Below are positions 43,813 through 55,583 of a stretch of DNA of 64,000 nucleotides, one piece after another. The notes under the pieces were generated by a model. The model was not told the DNA's origin and did no database searches. It saw only the letters and a list, made by a program, of their open reading frames with translations. The position numbers were made by a program, and so were the translations under genes. The stretch spans positions 868,001 through 932,000 of the forward strand of contig JBAIAA010000433.1 of the NCBI GenBank assembly GCA_037893245.1, written 5' to 3'. Each line of letters opens with the position of its first letter. Within the stretch, counting starts at the first letter, position 1. Source of the stretch: Crossaster papposus (lineage: Eukaryota > Echinodermata > Asteroidea > Velatida > Solasteridae).

Positions 43813-44949
43813 TTGTAACAATAATGTGCTCACTTCAGTGATTTTGTGATTGTTATAATTCTTAATTTTAGAGGGAAAAGCTGAGAGAATTATGCTGGAA
43901 CTGGTTTTTGTGTACTAAATGACTAAATATTTAAGACAAGTCGGGAGCATTTTTCTGAAATTTTTCATTCAGTTAACTTCAACTATCCCTGTTCCAATGA
44001 GGGCAACTAATTTCAAGGCTTTTTCTAATTGAAAAGTGTAACCTAGTTAAAACTTATTAGAGCTACATACTGAAACATCCATGATGGAGTATGAATATCC
44101 CTCTTACTGAGAAAATATGGTACTCAAATAGGCATTTACACAAATTTAAATGTAATTATTATTTGCAAATGGTGCATACAATTCACCATTTCTGTAATTT
44201 TAAATGTTATTACAACCATGACTTTAATCACAAACAATTCAGCTTCCCAGTAATGTTACAGGTCCATTGTAAAATAAACTGTAGGGTTGGGGCAGGCACT
44301 ATCACTCCTGGACCACAGCAACCAAAACGTGGGTACAGGGCCACACATTTTGAACATTCATTTGTTAATTCTCAATTTTCATGTGATTCTATTTATTTTA
44401 ATGTCACTTTGCAAGTTATGTTCCATAAAAAAAAAATGAGTGAGTACTGAAGTTTATGTACTAGTGCTGACAAGAATAAAATGACAAACAATACATATTG
44501 TGTGAATCTTATCTTTTGATGTATTTCATTATTATGTATTTCATTACAAGCTCGCCTTGCATGAAACCCATTAAAATTCCCCTTTAAACAAAACACTGAG
44601 CTGATTGATCCACCCCCCCCAAAAAAAAAAAAAAAAACATTGCAAATTGAATATAAGCCATTTAATTTATCAATAAATTATATAATAACACACTTAAATG
44701 GATCCATCTGGGAACCCATCAAGAGTGATTTACATTTAAACGATGGTAATAGTTCATGTTTGTCACTGGCAACTTTTTCCTGTCATGTACATGCTCTATG
44801 AGGCGAGTTGGCTTGAGTCAATACAATATTAGGTTAACAAAAGTATGGGGCGAACTGGCTTTGGGGCGAATTTGTTATGAAAACTAGGCGAGAAAAACCA
44901 ACTCGCCCCATGTTATTTTCGCCCCATCAAATTTTTTACGTGAAATAAC
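43813..44949. other. 3' flank of the two-exon gene, no further gene seen
   Basis: AT-rich. A frame at 44091-44450 has no recognisable domain. Near 44840-44935 there are repeated GGGGCGAA/TTCGCCCC motifs able to pair. Confidence 0.45.
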
Positions 44950-46129
44950 TCTCCAAAGTGCCACTTTTGCAAAAATGAACACCCCAAACGTTGTTAGGTA
45001 TGCCCTGAAGATCAATTTGTGAAAGTTTTATCATGTACCAAGTTGGGGATCACGAAAATGTCTTTCTGAAAGGATTTTGTGACTTCGTCCCATGGTCTAA
45101 TAGCAGCATGGACTCACAATCGGGTAGTCTAAAGCACCGACTCAATGAGCCAATGAGAGAGAGACACACGCATTGGAGGGGAAAGCGCTGCACTCTCTGC
45201 GAGAGAGAGAAGGCCGCAACGCAAGAGAGTGGGAAGGCGATCACCGGCTATGTAACGCGGTCGGTGGTCACGTAGCTGAATAACTGGCACGAAATGGACG
45301 GCGCGTAAACAATAACTCGTGCTCGCGCGATAGGGCGGATGAGCACGAGCTTATAAATAAGCTTATAATGGGCTTATTATTAACGGATAATCTCGACGCG
45401 CGCTGTGGGCCCACAGTGAAGTTCACTTCTTACCCGCTCTGTGCGCGCTGTGTATCAAGTAGTAAGTATGCTGCTATTGGCGCTCACGTGTTTCCGTGCA
45501 AAAGTTGTTGAGTATTGAAGCAAGGTGACATCGTTTTTTTTGGAATCCGGCACACGTGTCGGATGAATTAGAGAAAGCGTGCGTTCGCTGTGTATTTGCG
45601 AGCGTTTGTGAGACAAATGCGCGCAAGGCACAGCTACGTACGGTGGTCTAAAGGCGGAGAAAGAAGGCGGTGCTAAGTAGAATTGTCATTGTCAACTGAC
45701 GTGATGACCTGTTGCAGTGTATGAAGTGCAACCCTATGCAGGCGCGCACAGGCGCTCATGCATTAGGTGTAGCTGACAGATGCTGAAAGTACGCCGGCGC
45801 AGATGTGCATGCAAAGCGGAGCGAAGGCTGTCAAGTGTCTTGGGCTAGCTGGAGGGTGTAGGTTAGAATTATGGGCGTAGCTAGTATGCGCCAGAGTAGA
45901 AGAGCGTGCATAGCGGCACCTAGGACCTCTCAGACAGTGTCGTCAGTGCAGGAGAGCGCGCAGCGTATATCGAACATTGGTGATAGTACTCTTTATAGCA
46001 ACGCAAAACCAAAATTGAACTCCATCCAAGCCGTAATGGCTATCTTACGATGACCCACCAGCATTAGTGTATGCAAATAAATGCAGTGATTACGGTACGG
46101 TGCTAACCAGTTAACATCTACTGCTCGGT
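44950..46129. other. inner right arm with ~1 kb GC-richer insertion
   Basis: 44953-45100 contains diverged inverted matches to the left arm. 45110-46120 has no counterpart on the left. It is GC-richer, with short frames (45033-45275, 45871-46053) of no recognised family. Confidence 0.45.
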
Positions 46130-46400
46130 GGGAGGGCAACGGTTTCGACCCGCCCACACCGAACTAGTGGCCCACACCTGCTGACCTTTCGCTCGGTCTG
46201 CGCTTGTTGGGGGGGGGGGGGGGGGGGGGGGGTAAGAGGTAAAACCCGTTGGCATTCTCTTGTCCACTTCCTTTTTGACGCGAGTGCAGTGCTGAGACAG
46301 CATTTTACTTTAGCTGGAATGCTCGCACAGCATTTTACTTTAACTGGAAACCCGTTGGCCCTTTTATTATGCTCTCAGAGCATTTTACCTTTGACTTGTC
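46130..46400. repeat. long inverted repeat, right arm
   Basis: Complement of 41471-41720, differing mainly by an expanded poly-G run at 46209-46232. The outer ends agree at CCTTTGACTTGT here and ACAAGTCAAAGG on the left, and both copies diverge beyond that point. Confidence 0.88.
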
Positions 46401-46759
46401 CACTTCCTTTTATTTAGTAGCTTGTGTTTGAACAGTAAGAAGTTTGCATGCGCGCTTTTGGCTCGGGATCATCGGGTGCATGCAGTCCCTCACCCAATCG
46501 CTCGACTAACTCCACATCTGGCGTCCGGGGGGTTTTGTTTATAGTCGAGCGAGCGCCTTCCCCCGGCCGATTGCCCAGATGTGGAGTTTTTTGTGTACTC
46601 GTGTTGCGCGGTGCGCGGCACAAAGGAGCAATAATGTGCAGGTGTCGTCCAGCGTGAAGCGTTCGCCATGCGAGATTTTGCGGAGCACTCGAACTTTGAC
46701 GCAACCCTAACAGCGGTGCCGCAGAAAGGGTGGAGCGTTGGAGGCCTCGACGCGTCCGT
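46401..46759. other. GC-rich stretch with imperfect hairpin, no gene recognised
   Basis: CTCCACATCTGG at 46510-46521 pairs with CCAGATGTGGAG at about 46574-46586, with further pairing of GGGGGG and CCCCC inside. Short frames on both strands are not recognised. Confidence 0.5.
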
Positions 46760-46970
46760 GGATGAGAGACTAGCTAGGGATGGAGCGGAGAAGAGCTCAC
46801 GCACTCCATGACTACGTGAGTAGCTAGGGATGGAGCGGAGTAGAGCTCACGCACTCCATGACTACGTGACTAGCTAGGGATGGAGCGGAGTAGAGCTCAC
46901 GCACTCCATGACTACGTGACTAGCTAGGGATGGAGCGGAGAAGAGCTCACGCACTCCATGACTAAGAGAC
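46760..46970. repeat. 50-bp tandem repeat, four copies
   Basis: TAGCTAGGGATGGAGCGGAG starts at 46771, 46821, 46871 and 46921, giving an exact 50-bp period with few substitutions. Confidence 0.93.
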
Positions 46971-47096
46971 GGGAGAAGGGGGTGGAGCGGAGGCCTCGGA
47001 GCTGTCTACATGTGAGGGATGTAATGAGGGATGTAATGAGACTAGGCGGATGAGGGCGGTGCAAAGCGAGTGCTCGACGCAAATACGCAGGCAAGA

Positions 47097-48446
47097 CTAC
47101 TTCCGCTCCAACGGCGGCAGCAGCGCTTTGACGCCCGTGTGCGCCCACCATTGCGCATCCTCTTTGAAGAGGCGGGCGATACGCCGCTTGTGCGTGCGCA
47201 GTCGGCGCATTTTCTCGTATGCCGCGTAGAGGCGCGCGTAAATGTACTCGGAGGGTAGACTTGACCCAAGTCGGACTTACCATGGAGTTAAGACTACCAA
47301 TTTGCTTTCGTCAACTCCGGCCGAATAGTTATGTGCTTTGTTGGCCTTAGAAAAAAGGCGCCGTCATCTGGTTGTCGTTCCGCTATCGGCATCAACGCGA
47401 TGTCATCATGTCAGTGCAGTAAATCCGACTTGACGGATCGGCCAATCAAACCCCCCGCGGTGATATGTAGTTATTCATAAATTATTTGCATACGCATCAC
47501 ATGGTTATGCGCGATGTATGCCAAATAAGTCCGCCAATCGGTACGGACTCGCTAGACCGCTAACGGACTATGGAGGAATGGTAGGCAGTACTGTCACTAG
47601 ATGCCTTTTTCAAATTGAATAACTGCGTCCATACTTCGTTTATTTAGTTAGAGTATGGTATAGTGCAAACTTAACGGCCGGACAATGTACACGATAGCAA
47701 GACTATTAAACCGTTTGTACATTTACACATAATGTACACTATGCACATGTGTATGTACATTGTACATCACAATGTCCACGTATGTCCGTCGCACAACTGG
47801 GTCAAAGTTCATATTATTACAGATATATGCTAATTTATACAATTCTGCAATTTGATTGGCCTCTACCGTTTTCGGTAGATGAGCCCATAGGTTGTGTACA
47901 AACGTGCGGCAGATCCGTCAAGTCGGGATTTCTGAACCACACATGAGCATGGGTGGCGCATGAGGGCGCGCTACTGATAAGCGTGGACGTGACGCGAGGC
48001 GCACAGTGTGGATGACCATGAGCAATGTTACCACATAATCCCGACTTGGATCAAGTCTACTCGGAGGGCAGCTGGCTGCACTTGCCAGCACACTTCTGTT
48101 TGTGCGGCAGTGAGGTGCCCTTGTACTGCGGCGGGCTGTTGTTGCAGAGTGTCAGCTCACTCTCTCGCTTGGTGATGGTGAGCGGCGCCGGCGCATGGAA
48201 CTTGGGGCGTCGCTTTCGACGCGGAATGCGCGCCATGCGGTCGCGACGCGCGTCCAGCCATATGTGCATGAACTGCGTGTAGAGCAGCTGCACGTGCTGG
48301 GCCGGACGCGTGTCGTCGCGTGGCTGCGCGGAGTGACTGCGCCGACGCCGATTGATCTTATGCGCCCTATCGCGCGAGCACGAGTGCGCCCGCGCGCGAT
48401 GCGCCGCCTGCGGCCCGGTGTTGTCGCCGCAGGGCGACTTGGGCAT
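47097..48446 (-). pseudogene. unrecognised GC-rich gene cut by a DNA transposon
   Basis: Minus-strand coding sequence from ATG 48446 to 48060, then, after an 804-bp insertion, from 47246 to a TAG at 47097-47099. Ignoring the insertion and one copy of the 9-bp duplication, the frame is continuous and encodes about 178 residues. The downstream half reads YARLYAAYEKMRRLRTHKRR and WWAHTGVKALLPPL; the upstream half has YTQFMHIWLDARRDRM and Cys-rich KCAGKCSQLP. RESEL-type blocks occur twice: one upstream of the ATG in the same frame, and one about 35 residues before the insertion. The frame is open above the ATG to 48575, so the start could be further up or in another exon. Composition is Arg/His/Cys-rich and basic. 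I do not recognise the family. As it stands, translation would stop inside the insertion. Confidence 0.68.
47256..48059. mobile_element. 804-bp non-autonomous DNA transposon with 9-bp target duplication
   Basis: Terminal inverted repeats TAGACTTGACCCAAGTCGG (left) and complement of TAGACTTGATCCAAGTCGG (right), flanked by CTCGGAGGG at 47247-47255 and 48060-48068. A second, inner inverted pair (AAATCCGACTTGACGGATC at about 47423 and its complement near 47911) lies inside. No transposase. A 9-bp duplication is typical of Mutator-like elements and is possible for Merlin. Confidence 0.88.
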
Positions 48447-48578
48447 GTGCGCTTGTATCTCGTGCGCGTCGCTAGTGTACTGCGACTGGCTGCTGTCGAC
48501 GAGTTGCAGCTCACTCTCCCGCGCCCCGTAGGGTTTGCGACGCAGTCGGCGACGCGGCGACGCCTTGGGCGGCCGTCA

Positions 48579-49659
48579 CTTGTCGGCCGCACTGCGCGCC
48601 ATTATTTTTTTTAGTTTTGTGTTTTGTTTTTGTTTTGAAGGTTTTTTTACGTTTTTTTCTCTTACCTCTTACAAGCAATCGTCTTTCGCTTGTTGTGCCC
48701 GGAAATCGATGCGTAGATTCCGAGCGAAGGAAACCTGCAAAAAAACACAATGTAAGTTTGCCGATGTGCGAACAAACAGCAAACGGTTGTTGAGTATAGA
48801 TGCAAGTTGACACCTCGGTACACGTTGTTCCCACACAGAACAGAACCACCCGTTACAGTTAGTCGAGCCCATCTACTAACCTACCCGACTCTAAATAAAC
48901 CAATCAGCCTACTTTGCCGTCAGACCTACGGTGTTGCGTCTTGCCACAGACCTACGGGCTACTAGTATGTATATACTATATAGTACTGTACACCATTACA
49001 TTGTTCTCCGTATACCCATTAGCTCCTACCCTGTGAGGAGATAGCACTAGTCAATAGCAGCTGCTACTTCGTTGTTTCTGTCTTAATTGTCTAAATTGGT
49101 CACTTTTGAAGCCAAAATACGTTTTAGCTTCGTTATTTCGGGTGTTTTGTTACTTTTTTTAACCTCCCCCCCCCCTCCTGCGAGTCGGCGTCGTCGTTGT
49201 CATCGGCGAACGTCTGCGATTGTGATGATATTGTCCAGCGTCAAGTTGCCGTTGTGTGGCAAAGGGCACACTGTGACTGCTGCAAAATAGCGAAATAGTT
49301 TGACAATTTTCAGCAGGAAATGAAACAAAATTGCGGCAGAAGCAACAAAGTTAGACAGAAACACAGAATTGACCGAAATTGCCGATAATTTGAAGCGATT
49401 CAGACAGCGAAAATTATTACCAGAGCTGAAATTTGTGGTTGTGTGCGCAAGCGTTTTGGCGGCATTTGCGCAGCACACACTTGCAAACAACGCCGCACAA
49501 TTGCGCAGTACATGCGCACTGACACTAGCAAATGCTAAAACGCCCGAAACTCACAAAAACGCAAGAAATATCACACATTCTTGCACCGAGTTTCACTTAG
49601 GAATGCATTCATTCACAGATGCTTTTAGTGCCGTTTTCGTCGAACTGAGGAAATTCACA
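48579..49659. other. no gene recognised
   Basis: T-rich tract at 48601-48665, then mixed sequence with short frames (49369-49683, plus) lacking a clear domain. No repeats shared with the window. Confidence 0.35.
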
Positions 49660-50360
49660 TGTCAGATGGTCAGGTTCGTATGACAACCCCCTCTGAGAAG
49701 TCGAAAATCTAAATTCTGTCCCAATAGAACTCATGCCCTTGATCTCCTGATCATTTTCGTTATTGGGTTTTTTTCGATTCCGTGGAGCGATCGCGAGTTA
49801 TTCCAGTCGGACTGAAGAAGAAAGAAAGAAGAATAAAATTAACGCAAAATCGGTTCACTGGCAAAGTAAGGGTGCCGCGGCGCTGCCACTCCCAGCCGGG
49901 CGAACCCGTTGGGTGTGACGCTCCCGCGTCACCCTCACATGTAAGATGGTCAGATTCGTATGACAACCCCCTCTGTCGTCGAACTGAGGAAATTCATTCA
50001 CATGTCAGATGGTCAGATTCGTATGACAACCCCCTCTGTCGTCGAACTGAGGAAATTCATTCACATTTTGTTGTCATTGTCAGATGGTCAGATTCGTATG
50101 ATAACCCCCTCTGAGAAGTCGAAAATCAAAATTCTGTCCCAATAGAACTCATGCCCTTGATCTCCTGATCATTTTCGTTATTGGGTTCTTTTCAATTCCG
50201 TGGAGCGATCGCGAGTTATTCCAGTCGGACTGAAGAAGAAAGAAGAAAGAAGAATAAAATTAACGCAAAATCGGTGCACTGGCAAAGTAAGGGTGCCGCG
50301 GCGCTGCCACTCCCAGCCGGGCGAACCCGTTGGGTGTGACGCTCCCGCGTCACCCTAGAT
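49660..50360. repeat. tandem duplication, ~418-bp period
   Basis: 49661-49936 recurs at about 50079-50355, both ending GACGCTCCCGCGTCACCCT. Between them lie extra copies of a ~70-bp piece (GATGGTCAGATTCGTATGAC to CGAACTGAGGAAATTCATTC). Frames here are repeat-derived. Confidence 0.9.
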
Positions 50361-52712
50361 AGCAGTATTTCATCTCCGACCGAAACGAGATTGTAAATGA
50401 AAAGCAAGGCAATGACAGCCATATTACTTATCGGGGTTGTATTATATATAACAGCGGTGACCAAACAGCAGCGGTCAAACACTCAAACGATCAAACCAGC
50501 CCTGGTCCTCAAAGAAGTTAATTGCCCACAATAATTGTTATCTTTTATCAAAGATCCATAATAAGGCTAACAAATCCGGTACTAAGACGAATATTGATAT
50601 AGGCTGCTCACAAGCTACACGGTTCATATCATAACTGATCCGGGTACCCCGAGATGATCAAGAACCCTTTTAAATTGTACAATTTTTGCGGATTCCGTAT
50701 ACATGTACTTGACTTAAATGGAGAACTACCTTGTAATTCGAACGTATAAGGTTTGCCCAGAGCGGGCCTGATCGCTTTTACTATGCAAAATACGGGATCT
50801 TGGCACTGTCCTGGGACGGACCATGGCGATTACGCATGCCGGCTTTTCCGTGTCTTAGGTCAGAATAATATTGTGCAGAATGACCTGAAACAAACATGCC
50901 CCTTGGATGTTTCTCCCAGGTTAAACCCCTATAAGCAAGGCTTGAATAAGTTTCTGCTTAAATAGCGCTTAAATTGGCTTCCTCCCCAAAATTTGAAAAA
51001 GGTTGCATCGCATTATTATATACAAACATATTTTACACACGGGTTAAATGTTACATTTATGAATGAAACGGATCTGCCACCGTCGAAGGAGGCACTTATG
51101 GCCAGTGAAGACATGCTGACATAACCGGCAGTGTTCTTGGACTCTAATAATACCAAAAGCTTCAATTTCAATCCGGATGTGTTTTTTTTTGGTTTTTTGG
51201 GGTTTATTTTTTTTTATTTTTTTTTTAAATTTTCAACGACGATTGCTTGCAACAAAAGGACTAAAAATACTTGTATCGTCTTATTGTTTAGAGAGACTTA
51301 TCAAGTTTTCATCAACAGAGTTGAACAGCATACTGAGCCGGCTTGGCGACAAGATATGTGATTTAGTTACCTATCTTCAAAATGTGTGGTTCTTTTTTAG
51401 TTACCAAAAACAATTAGGAACACTCAAAATGTCGTCTAATTCAAAAGCAGGCTCACAAAAATAATGCGCAAAAAGCACATAAATGCATCATTAAAAGTGT
51501 ACTGACCTCAAAGGTTAAAACCATCTAACACCCCGACCAAACCTGCGTTGCTATACTAAACTCAAAGGCAAAACACATGTCAGAACCACTGCCCCATACC
51601 AGAGCAGAGCAAAGGCGCCCAACCAGAACATGTGGCACTCTGACTATCTAAAACAAACATCACATGCAAAACGTGAGCATAAAGCACAGTAATATAACAA
51701 TAGGTACGAGTATGCATTATAATTATATTGGAATTATAATATATATATTTTTTTAATATCCCGAAACAGTCAGAGTCACCATGTTGGCCCAACACCACTG
51801 CCAAAAGGAACATTACTATACTGCGGGGCACTCCTTCGTGTACCAAAAAACTCGCATTTTTGCGACTGTGAGCCGTCAACCTGCTCAAGACATCGCTGCG
51901 CACCTCATTATAAAGACTACGCTGCATTCTGACTGGCCATACGGTGCGAGAGCACCCATCAGGCTCTACGATATTTCATTCCCATGGTATGAATTAGCAC
52001 CGAAGTCCCAACATTTAGATAATACGGGCTTTCATACAGATATGCAGCAGAAATATATTATTTCAACACAGACTTCTAATAAAACTCAACCTATAATTAG
52101 CTGGGTAGAGGTTTATAAAGGTCTCAATTAAACCAGAAAATCAGATCTGTAGAAAAACACCCCCGAAATAGAGCAATCAACGAAGATTACACTGATTACA
52201 CTAAGAGCACTATACGACATATGAAATGCGGAGAACATGCGTGCGTGCTATAGTGCTGCCCCTACACCAGCATATACTGCAATATACTATACACCTGATC
52301 TAAACGCACGGCGAAATCTGCGTAAATATGCATTATATTAATTCAATACAAAAGTGAATTTTTAAATGCGATAAGAGATATACCTCTACTGGTGAACAAT
52401 GTCTTCATCTGTCTTTTTTGTTGTTGAAAATTCATTGCTGAAAACGTATGTAAACATTAAGTAGCCTGAATAACATAACTTCATTTGGACACGATATTAA
52501 AACCTGCATTCCTGGCCCTAATTGTTAAACAAATAGGCCAGCCTTTTGCGTAGACCATTGTGGCGCTCTCACATTCCATTGTCACGCATCAATGCAGCCA
52601 CTCCCAACCGTGCAAAGGTTGTCTTCAGTACGAAGACTCTATACCGCTAAGCACAGCAAGCATTCAAACCTATATGCTGGCGCAGCCTGGAGACATTATG
52701 TGAACTCTTTTA
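50361..52712. other. no gene recognised
   Basis: Mostly AT-rich with T-rich runs at 51180-51230. Open frames at 50753-50965 and 51781-52131 (plus, 116 codons) have no recognisable domain or splice context. The satellite begins abruptly near 52713. Confidence 0.35.
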
Positions 52713-52945
52713 AAGGGTGCATGTGACTAAATCAGTGAAAATGACTGCGCGCGAGCTCATTAATATTTTGTGATCCCTCCGGTAATTTTGAATAAGAGGT
52801 CCCTGGGGCCTATACATTGGACTGATTGTAGAAATAATTGTGGAAATCAAGAATTGGTGACCCGTGGCTTCCAACTCGGGGAATTTCGTTCACAGAAAAG
52901 ACCAATACCAGGGTCTATTTCGCATAGAGGCGGGGGGCTACATTA

Positions 52946-54456
52946 CAGTTTTTCTCAATCGCTTTAATGCACTTTTCCAAACTCTTACCTCATTTTGTTA
53001 ACAGCGTCTCAAAACCCCGCATCATGAATGCAATTGGCCAATCCACTATTTCTAGTTCCCATTGTGTGCACACAAAATGCAAAACTCTAAACGCACTTGC
53101 CATAGCACAGATGCAATTTTCATTCTATTTTGACATTCTAGGCAAAACAGGTTGTTTTCTTTTCAACTGACTGTGTACCTTTTCTATTCGAAATACTGCA
53201 GTTGTGCATTGGGTAAATCATTGCATGCAAAATACTACGTACAGTGAGCAGTGTGTTTGTACAAAAGATAACGCCAGCACGATGGGAGTTACTGCTCTTC
53301 ACTGGCTCAATTGAATAGGCCTACTACCAGAGCATAATGCTGTCCATTCCATCATACAAGGTAGAGATGATGAATGTTTAGTACTCATAACGTATATAAG
53401 GGTTCCACTGAGCGCAATAGTTCTACGTAAAATGGAGCGAGAGGCAGGTATCAACGAGCGTCGTGCAAGAGACGGTGTCCATGTGCGTGGTAGTAGGGCA
53501 GGAGGAAGAGTGCACAGGGGACGGGGAGGCAGGGAAGGAGGCAGGGAAGGGGAGAGAGAAAGATGCAGGGGAAGAGGCAGGGGAAGAGGCAGGGGAAGAG
53601 GCAGGGGAAGAGGCAGGGGAAGAGGCAGGGGAAGGAATATGAATGTTTCAAATGAGATACGAGCATGATCACCGACCCCAAAACCAATTATCTCTACTAG
53701 ACGCCATGAATGCTGGTTGTGGGAATATCTCACTCGAGGACTGCCAAGGTTGGATACGTCATGCCAGAAGGTTCATTGTATTTATTTCTTTAGTATTTGA
53801 TGTGGGTAATGTGTGTACATGAGCATTACTTTATTGTTTAGCGCAATAACATTTTCATCTGTTGTCCCACAGGTTTTTCCCTCGGTGCCTTCAGAGGCAA
53901 CACATCAGATGCGATGTGGATGAAGTGCTTTGGCCAAACAGGGAGGAGAGAATGGATGCCCAATGAGAGTCCTGTGGAGCTTGACTACATTTGTCAGCAA
54001 TGGGGCGATTGTCCCAAAAACTATACATAAATAAAGAAATAAGAAATAAAACAACAATACTACATGTACATGTATTACACAATATGTAATAAACGTAATA
54101 CATTCAAGATACACACCATCACAAATGTGTCTTTTCTTATATAGTGTGTCCATTTGTTGTTTACATTATCAGCAACACTATCACTCTGTCCAGTTTTGAT
54201 GCAACTACTTTGCCATTTGGGTGTTGGTGTTCATGCAGCAATCAGAAGGAGCTGTGCATTTTGTTACATTGATGTAGCAATCGACTGACTTAGTGTATTT
54301 TGACGCCTGTTGTTAGCATTTTGATTGTTTTATTTGCTTTTGCACGGGTGGTACAGTGTTGTGAGAAATGCTTTCAGTGTTTTGGGGATTGCATTTTGAG
54401 TTTTGAGAAAGAGGTTACTGTCTCGGGAAGTGCATCAAAGCAACTGAGAAAAACTG
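52946..54456 (+). mobile_element. 1,511-bp TA-flanked transposon remnant in first monomer
   Basis: Inverted ends CAGTTTTTCTCAATCGC and complement of CAGTTTTTCTCAGTTGC, extending about 29 bp, with TA at 52944-52945 and 54457-54458. The same monomer at 58383 and 62309 is uninterrupted and shows the empty site CTACATTAATACC. Ends and TA duplication fit the Tc1/mariner assemblage. Confidence 0.9.
53432..53966 (+). pseudogene. internally deleted transposase of the TA-flanked element
   Basis: An ATG at 53432 opens an Arg/Gly-rich N-terminus expanded by a 12-bp repeat (GGGGAAGAGGCA, about 53560-53635). A C-terminal piece follows in two exons (about 53671-53770 and 53873-53966). It reads DCQGWIRHARR, then FFPRCLQRQ and CDVDEVLWPNREER. 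The GWIRH and CDVDE-LWPN blocks are typical of the C-terminus of a Tc1/mariner-related transposase group. The catalytic middle is absent, so the element cannot move itself. Confidence 0.72.
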
Positions 54457-54694
54457 TAATACCTGGGCCCAGAGCTGGGCCACCGGGGTGGTTTGTGTGG
54501 ATGGGAGTATACACAAAATTTCATTTGGTCAACCCCCATAAATTTGAAAAGAAAATTGTTCTAGGAGTCTTAATCTTTGATTTCCAGTCAAAATAATATG
54601 GCCACTCTACTCAAGAGCGTCACCAGGCGGCGCTCTTTCTTTCAATTTTTGTGTTAGTTACAATGAGCGCCGTATTTAGTGTAGTGGAACCTAT

Positions 54695-55030
54695 ATGAAT
54701 CAAAGATGGCGGCGCACTAAACTGTAGCGCGCCATTTTACGCGCCATTTTAGAACAGCAAGTCCACCGCATTTAATTTTTTGAAGTGGTTACTGTATTTT
54801 AGGTAAATTGTCATTGTTTTGAGTCCCATTTCTCTGACCAAAGGCCCCAGTAAGTGCTATTCAATGAATCAAAGATGGCGGCGCACTAAACTGTAGCGCG
54901 CCATTTTACGCGCCATTTTAGAACAGCAAGTCCACCGCATTTAATTTGTTGAAGTGGTTACTGTATTTTAGGTAAATTTTCATTGTTTTGAGTCCCATTT
55001 TGTTCACCAAAGGCCCCGGTAAGTACTTTT
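54695..55030 (+). repeat. ~169-bp paired module with ATGGCGGC and GCGCCAT motifs
   Basis: Two tandem modules (starting at 54695 and 54864) begin ATGAATCAAAGATGGCGGCG and continue with GCGCGCCATTTTACGCGCCA. The pair recurs in each monomer (starts near 55911, 57003, 57816, 58621, 59837, 60929, 61742, 62547, 63763), about 20 modules in all. CAAAGATGGCGGC matches the YY1 core, and the two GCGCCAT motifs are the same core inverted. Binding is inferred only. Confidence 0.9.
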
Positions 55031-55583
55031 AAAGGGTGCATGTGACTAAATCAGTGAAAATGACTGCGCGAGAGTCTCATTTTTTTCACCAAAGGCCCCA
55101 GTAAGTGCTTTTAAAGGGTGCATGTGACTATTTCAGTGAAAATGACTGCGCGCGAGCTCATTAATATTTTGTGATCCCTCCGGTAATTTTGAATAAGAGG
55201 TCCCTGGGGCCTATACATTGGACTGATTGTAGAAATAATTGTGGAAATCAAGAATTGGTGACCCGTGGCTTCCAACTCGGGGGATTTCGTTCACATAAAA
55301 GACCAATACCAGGGTCTATTTCTCATAGAGGCGGGGGGCTACATTGATACCTGGGCACAGAGCTGGGCAACCAGTTTAGGGGTGGTTTGTGTGGAGGGGA
55401 GTATAAAAAAAATTCATTTGGTCAACCCCCATAAATTTGAAAAGAAAATTGTTCTAGGAGTCTTAATCTTTGATTTCCAGTCAAAAAAATATGGCCACTC
55501 TACTCAAGAGCGTCACCAGGCGGCGCTCTTTCTTTCAATTTTTGTGTTAGTTACAATGAGCGCCGTATTTAGTGTAGTGGAAC

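Noticed and set aside
53299-53733. Minus-strand frame with Pro-Leu repeats
   Set aside because: Antisense of the 12-bp Arg-Gly repeat in the transposase remnant.
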